From Hippasteria phrygiana (Eukaryota; Echinodermata; Asteroidea; Valvatida; Goniasteridae), in the NCBI GenBank assembly GCA_037893225.1, contig JAZGUH010000197.1:558001-622000 (forward strand): DNA of 64,000 bases, read 5' to 3'. Below, in pieces: positions 1 to 11,342 of the stretch (position 1 is the first letter of the stretch; the number at the start of each line of letters is the position of its first letter). Below the pieces are notes generated by a model. It searched no databases. It worked only from the letters and a program-made list of their open reading frames with translations, and was not told the origin of the DNA. The translations under genes were made by a program, and so were the position numbers.

Positions 1-132
1 GCTCGGGAGGTGGGTTGAGAGCTCTCGACCCGTGTAGAGAAGTTGGACCCGTGTTGAAAGTCGTAGTGTGAACATCTCCGGGTTGAGTTCGACCCGTGTA
101 ACCGTGGATCGGAGTGTGCGTGCAGAGCACCA
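1..132. repeat. GACCCGTGT-rich dispersed repeat, left block
   Basis: The motif GACCCGTGT occurs three times in the first 105 bases, close to the phrase 'tagtgtgaa'. The same motif set, in both orientations, returns at 1160-1395. The two blocks flank a copy of another repeat (133-690) and probably belong to one interrupted element that starts before the window. No coding capacity is visible. Confidence 0.5.
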
Positions 133-690
133 CATACTAGGCTGTTCGATATGACGATATTTGCCGATGTTTCGGTATTATGTTGCTTTTTCAGTTTTTG
201 CAGCGTTTATGGTTTCTCCAAGTGTGTATACGTTAAGTGTGGATTATAGTCTAGATTACCTTGCGCAAAATTATTTCCAATAAATTTGACGGCAGAATAG
301 TACATAACGTATATGGAGGAATACAAAAATACATTCTGTACTAAATGTGTCGTTTCTTTAATCATTTTAAACCCCGACATGACTTATTATCCGACATCTC
401 CGCGCCGCATGTAGCGCACATTGCGTGCATGCGTATTCCATCGTTAGTGTAGTCTTGGTCAAATGCAAACAACCGCACTGAACGCTACCATATTATTCCC
501 AGTGTACAATGTATACGTACATGCAGCTAACATTTTGCGAACTTCGTCTCGAGAAAAGGCTACTAAGGTATGAGGGGGCCGGGGTTATTGCTTAATATGG
601 GGAACCCCAAAAGTGCATCTGCGCGTGCGCGTTGCTTTGTTGCAAACAGCTGGCCTTGGCCGCCGGTCAAGTGCGCGTGCAAGCATGGAG
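133..690. mobile_element. Partial second copy of the hAT-like element found at 6952-9413
   Basis: From 'ggctgttcgatatgacgata' onward this stretch parallels 7134-7690 and then 8852-8920, with scattered substitutions and small indels. Shared landmarks are 'ttatttccaataaatttga', 'cccagtgtacaatg' and 'gcgcgtgcgcgttgctttg'. The copy lacks the 1161-bp fold-back insertion carried by the other one. Its intact ATCT at 617-620 is therefore the empty version of that insertion site. The terminal inverted repeats of the parent family are not present here, so this is a fragment. Confidence 0.65.
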
Positions 691-710
691 GAATAAAACA
701 CACTGGATAC

Positions 711-1150
711 TTTTACCTCCGATATGTCGGAGAAAATGGGCCCCAAATCAGACAAAAGAGTAAGGAGGAGGTGAATGCTATATTGGACCGTGGAGGAAGG
801 ATATCCTTCCTCCATGATTGGACTGACAGCTCCATCCAAGCCAGCTCGATGGAACGACGAGAAATAATAAGGTTTTCGTCAAAATAAGCGAAGCGTTGAT
901 GGCTGCCGGGTTTCCAATTCGATCCGTAAATTCAGCAACGAACCTGCAGCATTGCGCATGCACGCGCACCACACACGTAACACGGTTCCTTCCGCCTCCA
1001 TGGTTCATGCTACTTTCATGAGATTCTTTTACCTCCGATATGTCGTAGAAAATGGGCCCCAAATCAGACAAAAGACCGACATGGAGTGAGGAGGATTTGG
1101 GCTGACGGCTCCATCCAAAGCCAGCTCGGCGGAACGACCAGAATGCAGTA
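711..1150. repeat. Direct duplication (711-880 and 1028-1150)
   Basis: The phrase 'tttacctccgatatgtcg', then 'aaaatgggccccaaatcaga', 'gctccatccaa' and 'gccagctcg', appears in the same order in both blocks about 317 bp apart. The first block also contains a small palindrome, 'ggaaggatatccttcc'. No known gene is recognised. Confidence 0.6.
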
Positions 1151-1159
1151 TGGGGATTC

Positions 1160-1395
1160 TGATTCGACCCGTGTTAAACGGCCAGCCGTGTGTGTAGTGT
1201 GAAACGATCGCACAATACACGGGTCGAAACATTACACGTGTAGCAAAAATGCTGGCGCTGCGTTGAGTAGTGTGAAAAGGCAGCGTAATTGACCCGTGTT
1301 GAAAATTTAAGAAGTCTACACGGGTCGGACCCGTGTCGGACCCGTGTAGATTTCAACACGGGTCGAACGTACATAGTGTGAAAAGGCCTTTACTT
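1160..1395. repeat. GACCCGTGT-rich dispersed repeat, right block
   Basis: Several GACCCGTGT motifs and their complements (ACACGGGTC) alternate with 'tagtgtgaaa' phrases. The segment around 1310-1360 can fold on itself because motifs in opposite orientation face each other. It ends at 'tagtgtgaaaaggcc' near 1388. It is probably the second half of the element whose first half lies at 1-132. Confidence 0.5.
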
Positions 1396-2309
1396 TCTCA
1401 GGGCTGGCATGTCTAGTGTGTGACCTCTGTGTTAAATTTGATTGCAGTGTTAAACTATGGGTTTCGACTGAAGTTAATTTTTTTAAAGCAATATTGGCCC
1501 AAATATGTTTTAGTAATTACAAAATTACGAAAAAACTACTTCCGCTGCAGTGCCTTGGTTCGGTCGAGGGTTTTTTATTAATAAAGGTTAAAATAGAATG
1601 TCGGGCCAGAACAACACCCCTATCAAAAACTTAATTATAACAGATGAAAATCCTGGATTCACCCCTGGTTTAGTCAAAGATTGTCTATTTTTGGTTGGCG
1701 GGTGGGGGTGGAGGAAGTTATTATTCTTAACGGATTAATATATTAATGAAAAAAACAAACAATCTTCTTAGGCATCTGTTTGTAATGTTAACCTCTTGAA
1801 TATGAATGATGGCCATGGTCACGGTTTGAAAAAGACCACCTAGCCCGTTGTCCATACGGGAATTCCTGTGCATACTCAATTCATTGTTTGTCTATTGTTT
1901 GCATTATGCTTGGCTGCTCAAGCCCGTCTTGGCATACCAGCACCTCATTTTTAACAGCCGTCCAGAAAGGGTTAACATTTTCCCAATTCTTATCATATAA
2001 AAGACAATTCAGTTAAGGAAACAGACGGATCCATTTAGTTCTGCCCCGTGATGAATTGACCAAAAAATGCCATGAATGCAGGCATGGATATAGTACATCA
2101 AAAGTCTGAGCACATGTGGCTGTGATAGAAGCATGATTTGACTCGCACTCATCCAATTCACTTGATGGTAAGTGATTCATGTATGTAGCTGTAACCATAT
2201 TAGGGTGCTGTTAAAACCTTTGCAAAATGAGCAGAATCTGTATAGCTGGGAAGTTGTACATGCCCACAATCACTTGCAATAAAGTGAAATGTTTAACCCT
2301 TTCAGTACC
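1396..2309. other. Unassigned AT-rich 3' flank
   Basis: No coding exon, RNA gene or structured repeat was recognised here. Short open frames are not supported by motifs or splice sites. It lies downstream of the phospholipase gene on the minus strand. Confidence 0.5.
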
Positions 2310-3060
2310 AGATTGTTTATTGGCTTATTGACGATAATTTATTGAAGATAACATTCTTTGTTAAGTCAAGCATAAACCACTTGAGCAGAAAAAGCAATCA
2401 GCTTCTTGCTGAATGGTATTTTCAACCAAAGATTTCACCCTCAAGAGTTGATTGAAATTTAAACCATGAAAATTACTCTTTCATAATGATGAAAACACGA
2501 ATGTCATAACTGCTAAAATATCAAAGTTATGGATGTTTTCTCTTCTGGCCCACTTTATCAAACAAGAAACATTTGTTACAAGAACAAACTGCATTACATA
2601 TACACAACTGTACATGTATAGGGAAAGAGTTTTCTATAAAAATATTATAATGGTGACACATAAATTTGATAGCACCATTAGAAAGATCTGAACAAGCTCT
2701 TTCTGATGATATAAATTTGATATTTGGTGAAAGACAAGCCGTCCGGCTTGTTGAAGCATGGTGAACATATCTGTTGTTTGGATGCTCCGGTGTGTGGTTT
2801 TCTTGTTGAGTAAACTTAACATTGGTAAGCAACTTCGGGTGCTGTGGCCTGTCAAGTAAACTCAACATTGATAAGGAAAGGGTTAAAGCTAAAACGTGGT
2901 AGGTAAAAGATTAGTGTAAAAGATCCACAACAAGTTAACATGTCCATTGTGAGTGAACATCAGTTATTAGCCAGGAACAACTTTTTCAGTATTGTCTTTT
3001 GGCACTCCCATAAAGTGTACATGTGCAATGAGAGTCCCAAATTTTCGAACTAAGCCTTCA
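2310..3060 (-). other. Probable 3' UTR of the PNPLA8-like gene with two AATAAA signals
   Basis: Reading leftward from the stop codon at 3061-3063, the first minus-strand AATAAA hexamers are at 2338-2343 and 2316-2321 (TTTATT on the plus strand). That implies a 3' UTR of roughly 0.75 kb. The UTR end is inferred from these hexamers alone; transcript data would be needed to place the cleavage site. Confidence 0.35.
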
Positions 3061-3314
3061 TCACATCCCCATCAGTAGGTGCTGCAGACGCAACCAGTCC
3101 AGAGCCTTGTGGAAGTGGGTCTTCCTCCTGCTCAGGACCCCACTGACCTGCACCAGTTTCAGCTCGTTAAGATCCAAGTAGTCCCGAGCCTCCTGCTGCA
3201 TCTGCTCGATCTTCTCGGCACGGTCCTCGTCCAGGAGGTAGTCCTCTATGATGGAGGGGTTGAAGCGAAAGTACCTCCCGCTTGGGAGTAGGTCCTGAAG
3301 GACCGTGTGCACAG
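3061..3314 (-). CDS. PNPLA8: PNPLA8-like phospholipase, terminal coding exon
   Basis: This is the last coding exon of the calcium-independent phospholipase A2 gamma homologue. It starts after a 'cactctag' acceptor, takes up the split codon left by the exon at 6354-6552 (phase 1) and ends with TGA at 3061-3063. It encodes about 84 residues, including VHTVLQDLLP and YFRFNPSI, which match the family's C-terminal segment just after the patatin fold. A charged helical tail follows, rich in Glu, Asp, Arg and Lys. The protein ends in HLLMGM, so the peroxisomal SKL-type C-terminus known from mammalian PNPLA8 is absent. The frame is open and 254 nt long, exactly what the phases require. Confidence 0.9.
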
Positions 3315-3437
3315 CTAGAGTGAAATTAAAACAAGCAGATGGGGTTGACATAGTCAAATGTGCATAAACTATGACCTATGAACTTATAACAATGTTTGAC
3401 AATGTTTTTGGGTATAATCCTGATGTAAATTCAATCT

Positions 3438-3500
3438 TGTCATTGAGTGGTCAAGACATCTGCAACTTGTAAGCAGGGGGTTGTGCGTTTGATCGACTAA
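3438..3500 (+). repeat. tRNA-like sequence, possible SINE head
   Basis: 'gagtggtcaagac' resembles a pol III A box, and 'gcgtttgatcgac' about 40 nt later resembles a weak B box. The B box deviates from the GGTTCGANTCC consensus, so a functional tRNA is unlikely. It could be chance. Confidence 0.25.
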
Positions 3501-3737
3501 GCCTGAGAATTCTTCTCACAGGCACTACAGAACGTACAGAACGTACAAGAAGTAAGCGGTGCTTAATACTTCTACAAACTCATACCAAGTTCATTTTAAG
3601 GTGTCAATGTTATTTTGTTTCTTTTAAGATACAAGATAACAATGTGGCTAAATTTGACAGTTTCACAAATGTTTGAATTTTTCTAAAATTCCATAAATCA
3701 ACCAGAAAATTCATAGGCGTAGCAAGGTCATTTTTAT

Positions 3738-3763
3738 GGGGGGGGGGGGGGGGGGGGGGGGGG
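3738..3763 (+). repeat. Homopolymer of 26 G
   Basis: An uninterrupted G run follows 'aggcgtagcaagg', which resembles the tip of the short hAT elements seen at 18852 and 34762. This may be a decayed relative of those G-rich elements. Run length may be unreliable in an assembly. Confidence 0.8.
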
Positions 3764-3925
3764 CGGTAGACGTGAAAAAGGGCACTTGATATATCGGGGG
3801 CCAAGGGGCACTAAGTTTTGGCTGGTAACCTAATTTTGCTAATAAAATTGTATTTCTTAAGCATGTCTCTATAAAATTTGCCCCAGGTTCCTGTCGGGTG
3901 ATCCAGGCGAACGATTCGACATACA

Positions 3926-4100
3926 TTTAAGGCGGGCCGTCAAATTAGAATCCCTTTCCGGACCGTTCGGGGTCGAGCCTACCCGGTAAGTCAAAGGGAT
4001 TGGGAATCTGGCTTGAACCGATTGGGTAGGATTAACTCCACTCGGCTCTCTGGTTACGCTGTGGCTCACCGCAAAGGAGCCAATTTGCAAGACGCTTAAT
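3926..4100. repeat. Diverged dispersed repeat, partner of 6000-6190
   Basis: 'ggcgggccgtcaaattaga' and 'gaccgttcgggg' here match, in reverse complement, 'ggcgggccgtcagattacag' and 'gaccgttcggg' within 6000-6190. Further words follow in the same order, including 'ggttac' before a GTG-rich piece. The two are old inverted copies of an unnamed repeat. Confidence 0.4.
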
Positions 4101-4754
4101 CCTCCAGTAGGCGAACAATGACCAAGAGCTTTAAGGAGTTTGCCGCCGGGAACCCTCCAGACCATTTCCTTTGTGTACTATATTGGGTTTACTTCAATAA
4201 ATGCAGTGTTTTTGTTTTTAATGACAACATTCCTGACATTCAAAATAAGTACGTGCATAAAAGTTGATTCCAGTGTTGAAAATAAAATGAAAAGGTAAGA
4301 TGAGTTGTTTTAATGGTGGGTGCAGGGATCGAACGCCGTTTGAAACATTTATATTGCGATTTATATTGAACCCTATACGTTGTGTCAGTTTACTTTGTTG
4401 GCATAATCAGGTGTATTTAACCATGGAGCGGTCATTTCGGATTTTCAGAAAAGGAACTTTTCGATTTAAATCTTAATTCTGACTTTTCAAATTGTTTTCC
4501 AAATTAAAGTATTTTTTTCTGCAGAGGATCTTTTCCTGAAAAGTATGAATTTTCTTTTTAATTGAAGTTTTAACAAATAAATTTGATAAAAACGGCACCG
4601 CGACATCTACAAGCGCAATTGTAATCTGTTCTACCAGTCGTAAGCAGTAGTTTTGTTCCCATGGCTTTAACTTTTAAAATATTACTGAGAGAGGGTAGTA
4701 TCCCTATAATATAGGATTTTCTGGCCAATTTGCGTATTTTTCTGATCACTTTCA

Positions 4755-5370
4755 TTATATGTATCAGCCCCCAGTGTCTTCCCCGCAAAAAATACAAAGC
4801 CCAATTCCAAAATAAAACTTTGACGGAGCCCCAACAACACATCACGGCAGAAGAATGTATTATATGTATCAGCCCCCAATGTCTTCCCCGGAAACAAAAT
4901 CAAGCAGTTCCAAAATGAAACTTCCGCGGACCCAAAACAACACATTACGCCAGTAGAATTTATTTTATATATCAGCCCCCAGTGTCTTCCGCGCAAAAAC
5001 TCCCCAGCCCAGTTCCAAAATCAAACTTTGACGTTGCCCCAACAACAAATCACAACAGAAGAGTTTATTATATATATCAGCTCCCAGTGTCTTCCCCGCA
5101 AAAAAAATCCTAAGCCCAGTTCAAAAATAAAACTTCCGCGGAGCCCCAACAACAAATCACGGCATTAGAATTTATTATATATAATCAGCTCCCAGTGTCT
5201 TCCCCGCAAAAAATCCCCAGCCCATTTCAAAATAAAACTTCAGCGGAGCCCCAACAACAAATCACGGCAATATAATTTATTATATATAATCAGCCCCCAA
5301 TGTCTTCCCCGCAAAAAAAATCTCCAGCCCCCCAGTTCTAAAATAAAACTTCTCCCAAGCCTTACCAAAA
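4755..5370. repeat. Tandem array of a ~105-bp unit, six copies
   Basis: The landmark '(t/a)atcagcycccartgtcttcc' occurs at 4762, 4867, 4970, 5075, 5183 and 5288, a spacing of 103-108 bp. Each unit continues with 'cccgcaaaaa', 'cagttccaaaataaaac', 'gagccccaacaaca' and an AT-rich 'ttatatata' segment. Units differ by substitutions and short indels, so the array is not recent. The open frames crossing it are a by-product of repetition. Confidence 0.85.
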
Positions 5371-5999
5371 ATAAACAAATAAACAGGTGGTCGAGTTGTT
5401 CCGACTTGAGTTCGCAAACGGTCGAGTTTCCCGAGTCCTATGTAATGTATGACAACTGCAAAGGGAAGTCATCACTGCTCCCTGCTGGTTGTAAGGGCAA
5501 AATTGATTGTCCTCAGCCGGTTACCAGCGAACAGTCCATGCTTGGCTAGCTTTGCATCAAGGCGATAGGCCTACGTTTGCATTCCGTCAAGTCTGATTAA
5601 AAACTTCAAACGAAGGTTCTGGTGTGTATGTTTGTTTAAACTGCTTTTTAACAACTGGCCATCTTTGGCATGAATTAAGGGCACGTTATCGGAGTCTGTG
5701 AATTGGCCTACTCGATAATTACAAGAAATACAATGCTGAGATACATGTAGATGACACAGAGGAAATAATCGTTTTGAAAACAAAATGGAGGTAAAAAGTT
5801 GGGCCACATGCACATCCAGCGATTTCTTTATTTCTCTAACCTGTAAACAATCCAGAATCCGTTATATTATTTCTAGTTGACAAAAACGTAAATTAACAAA
5901 TATTGGTAATTTTTTTTCACTTAAGACTAGAGCCAAAAAATAGAAACCAGTCTTCCTTTGCAATTCACAGTTTATCTCACCCAACAGGGCGAATAATCC

Positions 6000-6190
6000 A
6001 CTAACAATGGCCAGACTTCAACGTAAGCTGCCTTTTGTTCAAGCCGCGAGTCACCACTTCGGACGGATCCTTGTGTCACGCTTGAGTAACCGGGTGGCTT
6101 CTGGCTTAATACCGATCGGGGGGGAAAGGAATTTGCATACCTGGCCCGGTGCCCGAACGGTCTGTAATCTGACGGCCCGCCTAAGCACTG
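6000..6190. repeat. Diverged dispersed repeat, inverted partner of 3926-4100
   Basis: See the shared words listed for 3926-4100. Open frames on both strands cross it, but no protein motif was recognised. Confidence 0.4.
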
Positions 6191-6353
6191 TACCATCTGC
6201 AAACTGGACCCAAACTTCCCAACCAGTTCTGGTCATCCTTTTTCTCAGTATATTTGCGATTTGTGTACCGTATTGAGACCCACGTACTGTGATGCATGTA
6301 CATATCGTATCACGAGAAAGTGGTATCATTACATCCCTATTTATATAGCTTAC

Positions 6354-6552
6354 ATTCCGTGTCCGTGGCGCTGACCATTATATTGGTGAGTTTCTTCTTG
6401 AGACTGCTGTACTCGGGCTCTGCGTGACCATCTTCTGGGTCATAACGCCCACAGCCCACCGACACCACGCACTGGATAGGGGTATCAGGCCAGAGAAGGC
6501 GGCACTCGTGGATGGCAAGAGCACATGGGTTATTGGTCAGCACACCCCCATC
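6354..6552 (-). CDS. PNPLA8: PNPLA8-like phospholipase, exon with catalytic Asp (DGG)
   Basis: The exon begins after 'tattttgacag' with DGGVLTNNP, the patatin DG(G/A) motif whose Asp completes the Ser-Asp catalytic dyad. It continues through ALAIHECRLLWPDTPIQ and VVSVGCGRY, the strand-helix pattern typical of PNPLA8. It ends at a GTAAGC donor after a single base of a split codon (phase 1). The exon is 199 nt, as phases 0 to 1 require. The residues NNP after DGG and the His-Glu-Cys block match the family closely. No damage is visible. Confidence 0.93.
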
Positions 6553-6943
6553 CTGTCAAAATAAAGAGTGACACAAGAAATGACACTTTGGTAGAGTTTT
6601 GTCTGAATGTGCATTATGGTTCAGGGATAGGGGAATTTGTCCTTTAATTAGAATCAAAATGGTCAATTAAAAAAGGGACTTTTTTAGAGGGTTAATGGTA
6701 CATCCTGACATAAAGAACCTTTTGATATCAAATTGGCTGCAAGATGTAGCTGTGACATTTTTGGAGTGCAAACCAATGTTTTGGATAAAACAGCTCACTA
6801 CAGCAGTTTCTACACTTTCTACTGACTGGTTTTGCAAACTTTTACTAATGTAACAAAAAACACAATAGGGGTCATCAGAAGAAAAGGTCTTTTATGGCCA
6901 ACATATTAGTGATAATAAAACCACTTCAGCCAACGATGTCTGC
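6553..6943. other. Intron stretch before the hAT-like insertion; may include the 5' edge of the Penelope-like element
   Basis: No confident feature. The plus-strand frame that enters the Penelope-like protein after 9421 is open leftward across the hAT insertion site as far as about 6866. The retroelement may therefore extend to the left of 6944, but no recognisable motif supports a precise border. Confidence 0.3.
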
Positions 6944-6951
6944 ATCAGGAT

Positions 6952-9413
6952 TAGGGCTGACGATATTGATTTTTTTCGTAGTCGATTTTTTTTCCCTGCG
7001 ATATCGCCGATATGGCGATAAAATCGTCAACAAATTTCAGCATAATTAAAATGTCGCAAAAGTTCGTTCGTAACTACATAATCGCCGGGCCCCATTGTCG
7101 CCAGGCATTGTTTGACTTTGAAGCCGTTCTAAAGGCTGTTCGATATGACGATATTTCCCAATATCTCAATATTTTTTTCATATTGAAAATCATATCGGCC
7201 TCTTAAAAAACACCGGAATATCGGGGAATTCGATATACCGAAGAATATCGTGATATTGCTTTTCGCAGCGTTCACTTGAAGTTGTCCTATTGTGTGGATT
7301 AGTCAAGATTACCTTGCTTGAAATTCCAGTTATTTCCAATAAATTTGATGATAGAATAGCACATCCATGTACATGTAACGTGTGATGAACCATGGAGGAA
7401 TAGAAACAAATACCTTGTGTACTACATGTAAATGTGTTGTTTCTTGGATCGTTTTCTAAACCCCGACAAAACTTCTCGGCACCGTTCATTATACAGCGCA
7501 CATGTGTGCGTGCATTCCATGTAGTCTTGGTCAAGTGCAAACAACCGCACTGAAAGCTCAACCGTATTATTCCCAGTGTACAATGCATGTGCACGCGCAA
7601 CGCGAAGCGAAATTCGCCTTGAGGAAAGGCTACTAAGACCTGGGGGGTTAGAGCAATTGCTTCAATAACTCCAACCCCTAAAGCGTATCTGGGTCATTCC
7701 ACCAGGTTGGGACACAGTGTGTATATGACCATATCATTAAAACCATCATTACATTTAATTCAGTTATTTCATGTGACATCCGTCTTTGGGTGTGAGATTA
7801 TTTGAGAAAGTTTTAATCATGTAAGTTATATTTTTACAAAAATATGATAAAAAGTGTGTTTTTTTGTATGTAAAATAGACGTAACATGGACACCGTGTCC
7901 AACATTTAAATTTGTGTGGTTTTTTAACACTTTAATAAATAAATATGTAAAATTTATTATGTACAATAATTAAAAGACACACTATGCAACAATGAAACAC
8001 CTTTTTACGGCAGTCAGTGTCCAAACATAGCACAAATAGCAAGAATTTGAAGAATCGGTGCAGACGTAACATGGACACCATGTTAGACCATGACCATACA
8101 TATATTTCTGCTGTTGTGCTGCATTTGGATATTGAATATCATAACAAATGTTTTTTGTGTTGCAGTTTGTGTTTTGTAATTAGTATACAGAGTGAGTTTG
8201 CATAATTATTTATATAAATGTTGAAAATGTTACAAAATGGAAATGTCCATTTTCATGTCACACCATGTTAGTACTAAATGTTACGTCCAGACTGCCTTAA
8301 TTTTTCGTCATTAAATAAATAATAATGCAACTTACTATATGTACTAACTAAAAGACACCCAATGCTACCAGAAAACACTTTTTGTTATGGTTGCCAGTGT
8401 CCAAATAGCTCAGAAACAGCAAGAACAATAAAAACATGCATGTGTGGACGTAACAGTGGACACAGTGTCCATGTTACGTCCACTCTCACGTCTGTTTTTG
8501 CTGTCTCTGCTATATTTGGACACTGACTACCATAAAGAAAGTGTTCTTGTGTTGCATAGTATATCTTTCAATTAGTACACATGGTGAATTTCCCATATGT
8601 ATATTTAAAGTGTTGAAAAAAGACAAAAATAGAAATATGGACGTGTCCTGTTACGTCAAACTGGTTATGTCAAACTGAAGCATGTTTTTAATCATATTTT
8701 TGGTAAAATATAATTTACATGATTTAAAACTTTCAAAAATATTTCCCACCCAAAGACTGATGTTACATGAAATAACTGAATCAAATGTAATAGTACTTTT
8801 AAAGATATGGATAAATGTCACACACTGTGTCCCAACCTGGTGGAATGACCCATCTGCGCGTGCGCGTTGCTTTGTTGCTAGCCTTGGTCAAGTGCAAGCA
8901 ACTGCACTGAATGCCACGTCTTAAAATTCCCAGTGTACAATGCACGTGCAAGTGCAACGCGAAGCGAAATGCGCCTTGAGAAAAGGCAAACAAGTGTGGC
9001 GCATGCGTTGTACAATGCACATGTACAATGTCCGACGTGATCAATGATTTTGATCTTGTGTGATTGAGTACGTACACATCACAAGAAGCTCGAAGACACG
9101 TACGTCTGGTCAAACCACGCTGCTATTAGAATCGGAACTAAATCCGTAATTTCGCACGCAGCGCGAACACAGGTACATGTACGTAAAACAAATAATGAAA
9201 ACTAAATGAAATAAATGTTAGCGAATCTGCTGGTAAAACGAAAGTATCGCCGATTTTTAAAGGGAAAATGAGGGTTCCAAAAAAATCGCCGATTTTAAAA
9301 ACGATATCGGCGATATCTCGATTTTTCGATTTTAAAAATCATGTAGCCGATTTCGATTTTTGGGCGGCGAATATCGCATCATCGCGATTTTATCGCCGTA
9401 TCGCCCAGCCCTA
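6952..9413. mobile_element. hAT-like non-autonomous DNA transposon with 8-bp target duplication
   Basis: The ends are TAGGGCTGacgat and atcgcccCAGCCCTA, an imperfect terminal inverted repeat followed by AT-rich 'cgatat' words. Identical 8-bp direct repeats ATCAGGAT lie immediately outside, at 6944-6951 and 9414-9421. An 8-bp duplication with TAGGG/CAGGG-type tips is characteristic of the hAT superfamily. No transposase frame was found, so the element depends on another copy. It sits in the Penelope-like retroelement and is itself interrupted at 7691-8851. Another fragment of the family lies at 133-690. Confidence 0.8.
7691..8851. mobile_element. 1161-bp fold-back element nested in the hAT-like element
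   Basis: The element starts GGGTCATTCCACCAGG and ends with the reverse complement. The inverted similarity extends about 165 bp inward, with landmarks 'cagttatttcatgt' and 'gtctttgggtg'. Flanking 4-bp direct repeats ATCT lie at 7687-7690 and 8852-8855. The related copy at 133-690 keeps a single uninterrupted ATCT at 617-620. The interior repeats 'acgtaacatggacac' and 'ggacacagtgtcc' words in both orientations, so most of the element could fold into a long hairpin. No transposase frame is visible; the superfamily is not assigned. Confidence 0.8.
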
Positions 9414-9421
9414 ATCAGGAT

Positions 9422-11124
9422 GAATGAAGTCCTCCGCAAGGCTCGCCCAGCTAAACCGAATCTGACTAAACCAGAACAGTCTGCTGTTCTGCCGAGACAA
9501 CTCCATGCACATTCTCACTGCTGACAAGGGAAAGGCCACTGTCATCATGGACAGGGAGGAATACATGTACAACAACAAGGTAGGACACATACTTTCCTCT
9601 GGTTCATACTGCCCTCTAGTTCATACTGCCCACTCCCCAAAAACCCTATCAAGAAGCGAGTTGCCAGCAAACTACTCCTACATCGTGCAGATGCCCTTCC
9701 CGTCCCCCTCTACAGACGACTTAGACCATCCAGTTCGATCTGTGCCAGGTTCTTTGGTCAACCAAGATTCACAAACAAGATTCACTGTACCCTACCGTTG
9801 CTCATCACGAGGTTCCCCCACCTACAACACAGCCAAATACCAATCCAAAATCCTCAGACCCTTGGTGGGTCAGACAAAACACCATGTGTCCAACTCTTCC
9901 CAGTTTGTCATTACCAGAAACCTCACTGTCCAACCCACTGACTTGCTGGTCAGTTTTGATGGTGTCTCTCTCTTCACCAACATGACCAATGTCCCCACAG
10001 GCGAGGCCTGCCAACTAGCTAAGGATAGACTTGATCATGACACCACCCTTTGTTAACGCACTGACCTGTCCCCCGACCAAATCCATGATCTCTATACTAA
10101 ACATGCATTTCTTCCAGTTGTTTTCAGTGAGTTCTACGATCAGACGGCTGGGACCTTCATGGGATCTCCTTTATCCCCAGTCCTTGCCGACATCTTCATG
10201 GAGGAGTTCAAGACTTCTTCAGTCCTCACAGTGGATCTTCTGCCCAGTCTGTGGTTACGCTACGTTGATGACACCTTCAAAGTGTGGCCGCCTGACCCAG
10301 ACACACTTCTGGACTTCCTCCAGTACCTCAACCAGCAATACCCCAGCATCAGCTTCACTATGGAACAAGAACAAGGTGGCACCATCTCATTCCTGGACAT
10401 CAAGATCACAAGGAACTCTGATGATTTCCTGGGACACAGTGTCTACAGGAAACCAACCCACACAGACCGCTATCTCCACCAGCGGTCATTTCACTGCCCT
10501 AGCATCAAGGCATCTGTTAACCGTACTCTGGTACAGAGAGCCTTCGATGTCTGTGACAAGAACAAACTTAAGCAAGAACTCAAGCACATCCAGACTTCAC
10601 TCCAGCGCAATGGTTACAAGCCCAACCGTAAGATCAGTAAACCTGACCAATGGGTCTCCTCTACCCTAGGTCTTTCCACCGCACCTCCCTCGGTCACCCT
10701 TCCATACATAGGTCAAGCCTCCCATCAGCTCCAATGCATCTTCAATCAAGCCGGTTTCAAGGCATACCATTCACCTGGCAACAAGCTCCAAGATGCCCTC
10801 CACACCCACAAAGACAAGCAGGACTCCTCCTCCAAGCCGGGAGTCTACTGTATTCCCTGTGAATGCGGCAAAGTCTATATTTGGGAAACTGGTCGGAACC
10901 TTCCCACTAGACTCAAGGAACACAGAGCACATGGACGACGAGGGGATTTTGACAAATCGTCCATTGTCAAGCATTCCCACATCAACGACCACAAAGTTGA
11001 TTGGGATGCGGCTGAACTAATTCCTCCGATTCAGTCCTGGCATCCAAGACGCATACGGGAAGCCATCGAGATCCGGAAGCACAACACGTACAGTCCCACA
11101 AGATATCGGCTTTCACCTCAATGA
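9422..11124 (+). pseudogene. Penelope-like retroelement: reverse transcriptase plus GIY-YIG endonuclease, broken
   Basis: The reading frame carries ILTADKGKATVIMD, a long RT core with MGSPLSPVLADIFMEEF, the catalytic YVDDTF (about 10261-10278) and FLDIKITR. RKPTHTDRYLHQRS, typical of Penelope-like RTs, follows. The C-terminal domain begins GVYCIPCECGKVYI, the GIY-YIG nuclease signature. The YIG motif reads YIW, so a conserved glycine is lost. Two further lesions break the gene: a frameshift near 9495 and an in-frame TAA at 10054-10056. The frame ends at TGA 11122-11124. The N-terminal side is separated by the hAT-like element, whose target duplication lies at the junction. It is a retroelement remnant, not a host gene. 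Confidence 0.85.
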
Positions 11125-11265
11125 TATCTGGCTTCCACTCCTACAGAACCACACACATCAGACTGATGGGTCTCTATACCCTAGGTCCTATCTCCACCCA
11201 GACTGTTGCCCTATTGTTCCACCCCAGTGGGCACACCACAATCCTAGCTTGCTTTAGGATTATAG

Positions 11266-11342
11266 GGACTTGGCATCCTCACAGGATGCAACTTGGCATC
11301 CTCCCATGATGCAAATTGGCATCCTCACAGGATGCAACTTAA
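11266..11342 (+). repeat. Three tandem copies of a ~24-bp unit behind the Penelope-like frame
   Basis: 'acttggcatcctcacaggat' and close variants repeat three times. They lie about 140 bp downstream of the stop codon and are probably part of the retroelement's 3' region. Confidence 0.7.

Noticed and set aside
4755..5370. CRISPR-like regular repeat
   Set aside because: Units are contiguous 105-bp repeats without unique spacers, in an animal intron.
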